From: Vicia villosa
Taxonomy: Eukaryota; Streptophyta; Magnoliopsida; Fabales; Fabaceae
Length of the DNA: 64,000 bases
Reading direction: 5' to 3'
Assembly: GCF_029867415.1 (NCBI RefSeq)
Contig: NC_081183.1
Location: forward strand, 112,505,061 to 112,569,060
Shown here: piece by piece, positions 49,613-59,078 of the stretch
Numbering within the stretch: position 1 is the stretch's first letter
How the letters are laid out: every line of letters begins with the position of its first letter
Notes under the pieces: model-generated
Told to the model about the DNA's origin: nothing
The model's input: only the letters and a program-made list of their open reading frames with translations
Databases searched by the model: none
Position numbers and translations under genes: made by a program

Positions 49613-52600
49613 GACGTTCTCCACTGTTCAAAACTCAACGACGGAAACAATAGACGCTTTTCAACCTGTTCATCGACTTCAACGTCCTACACAAGTGGGA
49701 AATCAGCAATACTTTCCAGAGCTAAATCTGGAAGAATCTCAGGCTATTTATGCTTCCCAGGTAATTATCCCTTTCCTGCTTTCTGAAAAAACTCATGCCT
49801 TCATGGGCCCTCTACCTGGTCGAGATAATCACCTTCAGAATAAATTCTTTCTGGTTTACTATAAGACTAGGCCTTTAGTTATTAAAAACAAGATAGATAA
49901 AGAGGGAAAACCACTCCTTGCTGAAAACACTTCCATGGAAGGCGCTTCGACTGAAGCTTCTGTAGTCCCAGAGAAAATTAGGTTAGAATACATGACTAAC
50001 ATTCTTAGGGTTTTTAGGGCAATCCCTTTAGCAAAAGATACCGAGCTTTATTACGCTTGGTTAGCTAAAGTTGAAGCCAAAAAGGCTCCATTTTGGAAAG
50101 AATTAGGGATTTATGACCTGATCCAATTATCAAAAACAGGTTTAGAATACAACCAAACCATGTTAGTAGCGTCCATGTATTTCTAGGATGCTTCCCATAA
50201 TACTTTCCATCTCCCATGTGGAATGATTACCCCAACTCTTTTCGACATAGCCTCTATTACAGGGCTTCGACCAACAGGGGAAGTCTTCGATCCTAATTAT
50301 ATGGATACCGATACCATACAATTTGGTGAGATTAAAGCCACCTATACCGTGTTCACTTCAAGACATCACGACAAAACGAATGATGAGGTGTCAGACGAAG
50401 AGCACATTACATTCCTGGCACTCTGGCTTTCGAGGTGCGTCTTCTGTTCCAGGTCCCTTCATGTAACCAAAAGGTATCTCTGTATGGCCAATCAACTTAA
50501 TGCGGGAAAAAGGTTGAACTTAAGCCAACTCATCCTGGGGTATCTCTACGAAAGTCTTGGCGAATCAGTGGACTTCATCAAAGATTTCAAGACTGGGTCT
50601 TCTTTACTTTTCGTTGGACCTTTTTTATTATTGTAATCGTGGCTCAACGCCACCTTTGAAGCTTTTCTTCCAACTAAAGGTATTGTTGATGAAAAATATA
50701 CAACCATTCGAAATCGAACAGTCGAAGGAACAATACTTGCTCAACTAACTCCTCTGGAAGAAGGAGGAAAATTGCCTGAAGTGTTTCGAGCATATATCAT
50801 GATGTTTGCTAAACGCTATCATTTCACTCCTTCGATGGCTCCATTCGTAAAAAGAGAAGTAGGCCCTGAATGGTTCACGCAAAAGTTTTTTGCACCTTCT
50901 CCAGATCAACAAGCTGAATCAATGGTTGTTTGGGAATCTTTTTTAACTCCTAAGATGCCATATCATCGACTGCGGGTGACAAAGAGTCATGGTTGCCTTC
51001 TCAACTATCAACCTAATCTCGTGTCGAGGAAATTTGAGCTTATTCAGCTCAAACCCAAGTGCATGTATGATAAAAGGAGCCATATGTGTCTACATACCAT
51101 GCATTCATCTCAAGAAAACTATGAGTCCAAAATTGCCAGATATGTTGGCATTACGACCCTTTCTCCTATCTCTTTCGAACCTGCATTCTATTCCACTATA
51201 GACTTTCATCAGTGGTGGGCAGAATATTATGACAACCAGATCTTCGATGTCACTGGTCTTTTGCATGAAATAACTAAGGATTTTGCTGCCGTGCAGGAGC
51301 ACTTCCAAAAAGGTACTTCGACGCATATTAGAGAAATCCAAGCTTTTCAAAAATATGTTGAAACTAACTATAGACCCAACGATCTTAGTCGGACCATTTG
51401 TGAAGCAGCAATTACTTTACACAAAAAGTTTTCTAATAAATTGGATAAGCTGAAATTGCCCACGTACGTTCGTCCTGAACAACGTTATGAAGTGGCTTTC
51501 AAACTATATCCTCCCAAATTCCCTCCACTGCCTAGTGTTGACTTTGGTGTGGCCTTGAGCCCTCCTTTCCCAGACTGGTTTGTGTGTGGGAATGTCCCCA
51601 AAATTCTTTGCGAACAATCCAAAAAACGCGTCGAACCAGTGGTTCCGACTAAGCATACCTTGGATAGTTTCAAAGGACATCTTCACATAAGTCTCGAGCA
51701 TGTTAGTGTTTTGACTCCAATACCTGAATGATGGGAACTGGATAATCTTTCGATTAAAATTTTCCTTCTCCGTCTTTATACTAACCTATTTTGTTTCACT
51801 TATAGCACTGAGTCGAAAAGGAGTTATCAAAGATGATGCTGCTCATAGGGCCACTGCGGCTTCGAAAGGTAAAAAAAACAAGTGGGGATGACTCTGCAGA
51901 TACTGGCAAAAAGCTTGTGGTAAGTACTTTTACTCTCTAATTTATGCTTTCATTATAATGACATTTAAGCCTTTGAGATAACTATTTCCAGAGTATTAAA
52001 CCTCTACCAACTCCCAAACGAAAAGCTTCGAATACCAGTGCCACGATTGCTTCAGGTGATGAGGATGGATCTCCCCCTCATACTAAACAAGCGGTGAAGA
52101 AAAGACAGAGAGCTACCGTCTCTTTAGCTAGGGGAAAAGGATCTGGGACTTTGAAACCCACATCTTCGAGTGACAAAATATATTCCGAAGAGCAGCCTCA
52201 AAAGATAGTTGGAAACGTTCCTGTCGGCGAAAGTCATAATTCAAGCCCAGATAATATCCCAGCAAAGGTGATGAATCTTGTCTTTTATCACTTTACTGCA
52301 CCCTTCATCTTAAGCTTTAATGCTGAGTTTACATTTTCCTAAATCTGTAGGACGATGTGGGTACTGCTACATCTGATCTCAAAACATCAGATTTTTCTTT
52401 TGATATTGATAATCTTTAAGGTATACTCTCATATTCCTTGTATTTACCAACAATTTTCCTTCATAGCTTTTGTTTTGACATGCTGTAATTTTCATGGCAG
52501 GTATTCCTCAACGAAATTCCCCTTTTCTCTCTCCAGTTCTCGAAGATGACGAATCTTCCACAAATGTTCCTTATATTGACCATACCAAAGGTATTCGCTC

Positions 52601-53580
52601 AAATGGTTTGTCCCCAGTCATTGATCAAGATGTTGAGATTGAAGACAATCCTCAGCTATTTAATACTAGTGAAGAAGTTGAACAAACTATGGGAGGTGAG
52701 GAAACTAACCCTGAGGACGAAATTAGGGATGAAGCCTCCAGTCAACCCCAACCAGAAAAAGTGGAGAATCAAACCTTTGGGAAGATGGTTGTTCACGCAA
52801 CTACTTCGACCAATGCTCCCCCTATACTCTCCTCAGTTGAATTAGAGCATCTCAAAATCACTAATCTTGCGAGCTTCCTCAAGGATATGATGAATGCAAA
52901 GAGCGTTTCGTCTTTCATAGACGGAGGCCCTTCGACCACCTTTGTGGATAACAGTGCGAAACCTGACAGCCAAAATCTCCTTCACCAAATAAAGTAAAAG
53001 TTTTTTGGTACTGACCTTGTCGAAGTACTGAGAAAAGATGCTACCAGCTGTTTTGGACTGAAGAATCTCCTAAAGAAAGTGGACTTGCTCAATGTCTCTG
53101 ACGAGGTCTCACAAGTGATTGTTTCATTAGGTTTCTTACTCGGCCAAATTCAATCAGATAATCTTCGAAAACAAGAGGTTAATCAGAAATTAAGCATGAA
53201 AGTATCTACTCAAACCTCTTCATAGAAAGCTGCTGGTGAATCAACTGTCAAAGTTGACACTATGGAGCTCGAACTTTCGAAGTATCAATAAGAATATAAG
53301 ACATGTGAGGCGAATATCAAGTCCTGAGAGGAAGAGATTTAGCGTCTTCGAGGGAAAGTGAAGGTTGCAAAGGATCGTCGGGATGAGATTCAACACCTAA
53401 ATCAAAAAGAAATAAATGAAGTAGCCCAGGCGGGCATTCGCCATGTCGAAATGGCTCAGAAATTGGGGCAAGAAATCAAATAACTGAAGAAGCAACAAGC
53501 CACAATCGAACGACGTTTGTCCATACTGGCCTCTCATTATTCTAATATGAAGAACAATCTTCCTGATGATTTTAGCCATT

Positions 53581-53984
53581 AATCAATCGTACTAGTCTAT
53601 AGAGTACCTTCTAATTGTTGACACTTCCTTTTGTAATTGAACATGTTAATGGACATACTTCTTTCTCGACTACTTTTATTATGTAGTATTACAAATACTA
53701 TTTCCCTGGAAAATCTCTTATTGATTATCTTTTCATCTTTTTTAGCCATCATAATTACCTCGATAGCATACACACGCAATATAATTATCCTTCGCAACCA
53801 CTTCGTTTTGATTTGACATTCCATTACTCTAGAGGTCATAATTGTCAGTTAATTAAGACTTATCTTTTCCAAAATGTCTTTTTAAGACGTGCACATATTT
53901 TAAAATTTTAAATATGACTTTATTATATTTAATTATATTTAAAGTTTTATAATTATAGTATCCTTAACATGTGTTTTTAGGGAA
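53581..53984. other. No gene seen: junction between T1 and pararetrovirus-like sequence
   Basis: AT-rich sequence after the antisense gene's last stop (53580). It should correspond to the T1 spacer before integrase, but I cannot read integrase here. A short TCTTTTTAAGACGTGC phrase at 53876 resembles the T1 3' UTR near 23462. Confidence 0.4.
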
Positions 53985-54835
53985 CATGTTAGCATGACCA
54001 TTCCTCTTTTAATCTCATTATGATTTTCGACATAAAAAATTGGTGTCGAATGCTTACTTTTTCATGGTCTTGTTAATCATTTTTCACAAATTTTCTTAAT
54101 ATCTTCAGCAAATTCATCTCTATCTTGTTTTGTGTATATCATAGGTTTTCATTTGATTTCTTTTGTTAGGTCTTTTAGTTTCAATTCAACTAATTCCATG
54201 TTTTTATTAATAATTTTATGATCTAATGAGTTTTCATTACACACTTTATCTAATAGTTCTTCAATATATGTTGGGATTTTCCTTCTTGACTCTAAGTTAA
54301 TTAATACATAACAGATTTTTCTACAAACTAAATCAATGATTTCACTATTTTTTAGTCTGGAAAGCTATGATTATCTCCTTGAATAAATTAGTTGTGAGGA
54401 ATGAATGATAGGAATGTCTATTATTTCTTTTAATTATTTATCTTTTAATATATGGAGCCTTAATCGATATATACTCTAATACTGTCAAAAAGGTGCATAT
54501 AATCTTAGGAAATTATTCCTATTTTCATATCTAGCTCTATTTTTTATTGGTATATCATAGGACTTATAAGTAATTTATTTTGAAAATTTATAGTAATTAT
54601 TGTAGATACCTAAATTAGTGGGCGTGTTGAACCATGTGCTATTTGAATCTTTAATGGTTTTTCTAACTTTTTCCATTTACTAAATAATGCTTTGGTTGCT
54701 ATACAGATGCTTGCTCCTATATCTATATAGGGTTCAGTCTCTTTTTTTTTTTACAATTTTAATTTTGATATATGTACTATTCAGATTCTGTTTCTTCTAA
54801 AGATAATCCACCTTCTATTTCTATGTATTCATATA
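53985..54835 (-). pseudogene. Endogenous pararetrovirus-like protease and start of RT
   Basis: On the minus strand, patches in shifting frames resemble the Caulimoviridae pol polyprotein. An aspartic-protease-like DIGAS motif lies near 54720-54735, followed by a basic stretch and a conserved-looking block downstream. Near 54030-54070 is VENHNEIKRG, typical of the N-terminal part of a caulimovirid reverse transcriptase. Many stops and frameshifts make it a fossil. The reading breaks off left of about 53985, before the catalytic motif. The family link is from motif memory; a protein search would settle it. Confidence 0.6.
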
Positions 54836-55290
54836 TGTTGAAAGTAATTCCTTATGGTGAAGCAGCTGGTTCGACAGAGACAAAGGAGCGTCGGAAATAT
54901 TTGATTTGATTTAGAAGTGTGGAAATAGTTTGTTACACACTGATTTGTTTTTAGATTTAGATAGATTTGATTTAGCTCCAAAATAGGTATTTTAGGCTTT
55001 CATAGTTTTGGGCTTTGGCTTAGGGAGCAAGCTAACCTATATCTATAAATAGAGAGAGAGTAACCCTTATTTTTGTAATTAAGTCAAATAAGTTGTATTC
55101 ACAAAATTCTGAGTTGCAAGTGAATAAGAAAGTTTTCCACAGTTTATGGGCAGAGAGAAACTCTGCAGAAACCCTAATCCCTTTCTTCTTTAAATTTCCT
55201 TTTCTATTTTCATCGTTATTGTGTGGTGATAACAATCTTGTTCATCAAGATCGATAGAAGTTCATCATAGTTTTTGGTGGATTTCCAACA
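54836..55290 (+). repeat. Copia 5' LTR (455 bp)
   Basis: TGTTGAAAGTAATTCC...GGATTTCCAACA, complete with TG...CA ends. Confidence 0.88.
55044..55051 (+). promoter_or_regulatory. TATA box of copia LTR
   Basis: TATAAATA followed by a GA-rich run in the 5' LTR. The matching position in the 3' LTR reads TTTAAATA, a degraded version. Confidence 0.6.
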
Positions 55291-55292
55291 TC

Positions 55293-55304
55293 TGGTATCA
55301 GAGC
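55293..55304 (+). other. Copia primer-binding site
   Basis: TGGTATCAGAGC lies 2 nt after the LTR end; initiator tRNA-Met type. Confidence 0.9.
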
Positions 55305-55363
55305 TCCAGTTGAGTGATTCAAGGGAAGAATGATCAAGAACGATTGAGGAAGAAGAAGATCAC

Positions 55364-56740
55364 GATGGCGATGAATTACGCTAATGAAAATTTTCTAGCA
55401 AAAGGATTTCTTCAGAAGGAAGGAATTTTCTGCGATGAAGTTTTGAAACCTGTTGCTATGATCGAAACAATCAGGTTGGTTGTTGGTCTAGCAGAAATTA
55501 ACAGTTGGCACATATGTCAAATGGACGTGAAGTGTGCGTTCTTGAGTGGCCCCTTAGACGAAGAAGTCTATGTTAAACAACCAGTTTAGTTTGTGAAACA
55601 TGGCGAAGAGAGAAAGGTGTACAGGATGCATAAAGCCATGTATGGATTGAAACAAGCCCCAAGAGCTTGAAACAAGAAGAATGATAGTTTTCTAAGGGAG
55701 GAGGAATTTGTGAAGTGCACAAAATGAACATGGAGTATATGTAAGAAGAAGTATTAGTGAATTGCTTATACCATGTCTCTATGTCGATGATTTGTTTATA
55801 ACAGGTAGCTGCAAGAAAGAGATCAAAGACCTAAAGGGTGATTTCAGCAAGGAGTTTGAAATGTCTGATTTGGGCGACATTACATATTTCCTTGGCATCG
55901 AATTCTACAAGAGCAGTAGAGGTTTGATGAAGCATCAAAGAAGATATGCAAGTGAAATTCTCAAGAGAGATGGAAGAATGCAACTCAACTTTGACACCTG
56001 CTGAGCCAATATTACAATTGTCGAAAGATTCATATAAAGATGATGTCGACCCAACCAATTATAGAAGATTTATCGGGTCATTAAGGTACCTTTGTCACAC
56101 GAGGCATGACTTAACATACATTGTGGGTATGGTAAGTAGATTTAAGCAAAAGCCAAAGGTATCACATCTAGCAGCGGCGAAGAGGATACTAAGGTATCTC
56201 AAAGGAACTTTCGACTATGGCACTTTATTTCCTGTAGTTGATAAAGGAAAAAAGTGCAAGTTAGGGGGATACACTGATTCGAGTTGGTGTAGTGATGCTT
56301 AGGATCAAAAATCCACATCTGGTTATGTGTTTATGCCAGATCGTGCACCAGTTTCTTGGAATTCGAGAAAGGAACCAGTAGTGGCTTTATCATCATGCGA
56401 AGTAGAGTACACAACTGCTTCTCTTTGTGTGTGTCAAGCAACATGGATGGTGAACTTGGTCGAAGAGATAATAGGTAAAGATCACGGAGCAATTACCATG
56501 AAGATCGATAGCATGTCAGTTATCAATCTAGCAAAGAACCCGATAGGTCACGGTCGAAGCAAGCACATCGAAATAAGGTTCCACTATCTTCGAGAGCAGG
56601 TTGCAGATGGGAAGATGAACATGGAACACTGCAGAACTAAGAATCAGATTGCAGATATCATGACGAAGGGAGTGCAAGTCGAAGTATTCAGAAGACTAAG
56701 AGCTATGATGAATATAGATAGCTTAGACACAATGAATTAA
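55364..56740 (+). pseudogene. Copia gag start fused to RT-RNase H fragments
   Basis: ATG 55364 (MAMNYANENF) is the gag start joined in frame to the RT palm (KGFLQKEG, MDVKCAFLSGPLDEEVYVKQ), implying a deletion of gag, protease and integrase. After TAG (55587-55589), YGLKQAPRA is readable, then a further loss. 55762 onward gives YVDD (CLYVDDLFITGS) and FEMSDLGDITYFLGIEF. From 55966 the text runs through PAEPILQLSKD to RNase H (SGYVFM, ALSSCEVEYTTASL, HIEIRFHYLREQV, QIADIMTKGV), with TAG at 56300-56302 and the final stop at 56740. It cannot be functional. Confidence 0.85.
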
Positions 56741-56746
56741 GTGGTG

Positions 56747-57091
56747 TGTTGAAAGTAATTTCATGTGTCGAAGCAGTTGGTTAGACACAGATAAGGGAGT
56801 GTCGAAAAGATTAGAATTGATTTAGAAGTGTGGAAATAGTTTGTTACACACATATTTGTTTTTAGATTTAGATAGATTTGATTTAGCTCCAAAATAGGTA
56901 TTTTGGGCTTTCATAGTTTTAGGGTTTGGCTTAGGGAGCAAGATAACTTAAATCTTTAAATAGAGAGAGTAACCTCTATTTTTGTAATTAAGTCAAATAA
57001 GTTGTACTCATAGAATTTGCAGTTGCAAGTAAATAATAAAGTTTTCCACAATTTGTGGGCAGGAGAAACTTTGCAGAAACTATAATCCTTT
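56747..57091 (+). repeat. Copia 3' LTR, truncated (about 345 bp)
   Basis: Aligns with the 5' LTR up to AATCCTTTT and then departs. The last about 100 bp, including the CA end, are missing. Confidence 0.8.
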
Positions 57092-57990
57092 TATAATATG
57101 TCTTCTGAATTTCTTATGCAATCTAAGTTTAATAATTTTTTGGATTTAATTGCCTCTTAGCGAGGTTTAAATTCTTCATATTGTTCCAATAATTAATATT
57201 TGTTGCTTTTTATGTCTCATAATTATACATTTCTCGAACTTCTTTCATCTCGTCTTTCTTTGTCTTGATATTTATCATCATACACATTCATATAAAATCT
57301 AAATAACTCTAATATAAAATACAAATAAAGTCAATAAAGTTATCATAATATGTGAATTTGATATTAATTTATCCACGCAAAATTAATTGGAAATCAACTG
57401 TAGTTTTAAAAGTAGCTCATTTTTATTGATCCACCTTTGATGTTTTATTCATCCAGATTCTTTCTTGTTGTCTTCCGAGGCCAGACCCAACCAACACATG
57501 ATACTTCTTAGAGGTTCCAGCTACATTCTTTTTTTCCTAAAAGAATCCACTACGGGAGATAAAAATTCTTTCTATATATGGAAATGTACGATATATACAG
57601 AAATGAATTTTTCTTAAATGACATGATGTACTTTTGTAATTGGGTCATTAATATTAGAAAAGAAAGATATCTTTTATTCACACCCACACCCCGTTTTAGA
57701 TTTGTTAAAGATTATAGATGTTTTGATGTTATAGAAACAACAATATTTTTTAAAAGACATTCTTCATGCATCTTAACGGGAGTATATGGCCTGCAAATAT
57801 ACGCAACAATTAGTCAGAAATGTCAAACTATTACAGGTCCAACGTAACATTTTCTACATCCAAATGACCTTTAAAATATATTTCATCTGTATTATGGGAT
57901 TTACCATTAATTGATTAAATATTCTACAATCTTGATTTGGTATGTCTTCGTGTTAGATTATTTTTTTAAAATATTAGTCACATCTCCGGT
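57092..57990 (-). pseudogene. Probable upstream part of the pararetrovirus-like fragment
   Basis: On the minus strand, lysine/glutamate/asparagine-rich patches (for example around 57110-57300 and 57840-57910) lie where coat- and movement-protein regions would be, upstream of the protease across the copia insertion. No diagnostic motif is seen. The assignment rests on position, AT-rich composition and the same strand. A plus-strand frame at 57578-57847 overlaps and resembles nothing I know. Confidence 0.35.
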
Positions 57991-58011
57991 ATCCAATTTA
58001 ACGGCAGGTAG

Positions 58012-58340
58012 GATGTGTTTGAATTGTTGGTGGATAAAATTGATTATAGCATAATTGAATTTGGTGGAATTGATTTTAACATAATTGAGTTTAGTAGAAT
58101 TGATTTATGTTTAGATACATTTATGTAAAATTGAATTGACAAATAAATTTCAATGTAAAAATCACCAAGAATCAATTATGCGCGTAGAAGCTACAAATAG
58201 CTTTAAATAAAATCAATTTTAAATGCAGAAGAATCAATTATAGTTTTAATAAACCAAACACATCAAAATCACTCAAAATCAATTCTACATTTCTAAAATT
58301 AGAAATTAATTATGATTGTTTCAAAAATAGAACCACATAC
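58012..58340. mobile_element. MITE-like element
   Basis: Starts GATGTGTTTGAATTGTTGG and contains CAAACACATC at 58256-58265. Its last bases (AAAAATAGAACCACATAC) pair imperfectly with its start. The interior repeats AATTGATTTTA and GAATCAATTATG in opposite senses, giving a partly palindromic, non-coding unit of about 0.33 kb. It resembles legume MITEs with this AATTGATT text. Superfamily and exact ends are unknown. Confidence 0.55.
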
Positions 58341-58978
58341 ATATAATAGGTTAAAATGGTATTAAAGAGGTTTTCTCCGAATTTTACTTTATTTAGATTT
58401 ATTAGTTTATTAAATATGCATTTTTATTTGTTTTAAATTAATTAAAGAAATCATAAAAATTTAAAAAAAGTTTAAAAAAAAATCAAAAATAAAACCTTCT
58501 AATACTCAAACTTACAAAACTTAAAGATCATGAAGCGAAGTCTCCCAAAAAAAAATTGTAAAACTAATAAAGTGTAAGTGTAACCCCACCAACCCTCGAG
58601 ATCACCCCACTATAAAATTAAAAAAGCGTCAATCAAAATTGAAAAAAAAATTTCACCCTGTTACGGTGTTATCTTCTTCAGTCCCTTGGTAATATGTAAA
58701 AAACGTCACATATTTTTAGAGATACATTTGTTGAACGCACAATTTCTTTATTTTTGTCAAAAGTTAGTTTAGAGATATGTAATGGGTACAAAAAAAAGAT
58801 AATATAACAGTAATTTGGAGGAAGAAGATTTCAATTAAGAGAATGTCAACTCAATGATTTCATCACTGAAATCAAGAGGAAAAGTACAAGATTAGGCAAA
58901 ATGAGAATAATGCAGAGAGAAAATTCAGATAGAGAGAGATACAAGAATAATTTCACATCAATACCATTCTACCAAACA
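58341..58978. other. AT-rich sequence, nothing recognised
   Basis: Poly-A-rich runs and no open frame of note. Ends at the assembly gap. Confidence 0.6.
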
Positions 58979-59078
58979 NNNNNNNNNNNNNNNNNNNNNN
59001 NNNNNNNNNNNNNNNNNNNNNNNNNNNNNNNNNNNNNNNNNNNNNNNNNNNNNNNNNNNNNNNNNNNNNNNNNNNNNN
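58979..59078. other. Assembly gap of exactly 100 N
   Basis: One hundred N, the usual placeholder for a scaffold join of unknown size. Any open frame across it is meaningless. Confidence 0.98.

Larger units (their letters stand above)
20984..53580 (-). mobile_element. T1: outer Tat-type Ty3/gypsy element, incomplete
   Basis: T1 is inferred from three parts. The first is a left LTR (20984-23296), followed by PPT complement CCCCC at 23301-23305, so this is the 3' LTR of a minus-oriented element. The second is the start codon of an antisense gene at 23764. The third is the rest of that gene, displaced to 49618-53580 by insertion of T2. The LTR end (TGTTTAC...GGTAAACAA.CGCTAG) matches T2's LTR end, so the two are related. 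The gag-pol region and 5' LTR expected to the right are missing; pararetrovirus-like sequence lies there instead. The right limit is approximate. Confidence 0.6.
23764..53580 (+). pseudogene. T1 antisense plant-mobile-domain gene, split by T2
   Basis: ATG at 23764-23766 is followed after one codon by T2. Past T2 the frame resumes at 49618 and is open through 49695 (GNQQYFPELNLEESQ...). It continues to 51731 in one frame, interrupted by TAG 50184-50186 and TAA 50634-50636. FHFPCGMITPTLFDIASITGL and GPEWFTQKFF resemble the plant mobile domain (aminotransferase-like PMD family) of unknown biochemical role. Downstream are basic and acidic low-complexity exons and, from about 53.0 kb, a coiled-coil-like tail with several stops. 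Candidate introns with GT...AG ends lie at 51920-51991, 52268-52350 and 52421-52500. The gene runs opposite to the retroelement's own genes. Confidence 0.65.
54836..57091 (+). mobile_element. Deleted Ty1/copia element
   Basis: LTRs TGTTGAAAGTAATT... at 54836-55290 and 56747-57091 (the second truncated at its 3' end). PBS TGGTATCAGAGC at 55293-55304. PPT-like AATTAAGTGGTG just before the second LTR. The 1456-bp internal region keeps only the gag start, parts of RT and RNase H; gag, protease and integrase are deleted. It lies within the pararetrovirus-like fragment; the left flank is ATATA (54831-54835). A right duplicate cannot be checked because the LTR end is gone. Confidence 0.88.

Noticed and set aside
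23766..49617. GGTGT/GACGT as a certain target-site duplication of T2
   Set aside because: Only three of five bases match. Listed as possible, with the in-frame join of the flanks as the stronger evidence.
57578..57847. Plus-strand 89-codon frame
   Set aside because: No recognisable domain, and it lies antisense to the presumed pararetrovirus remnant.
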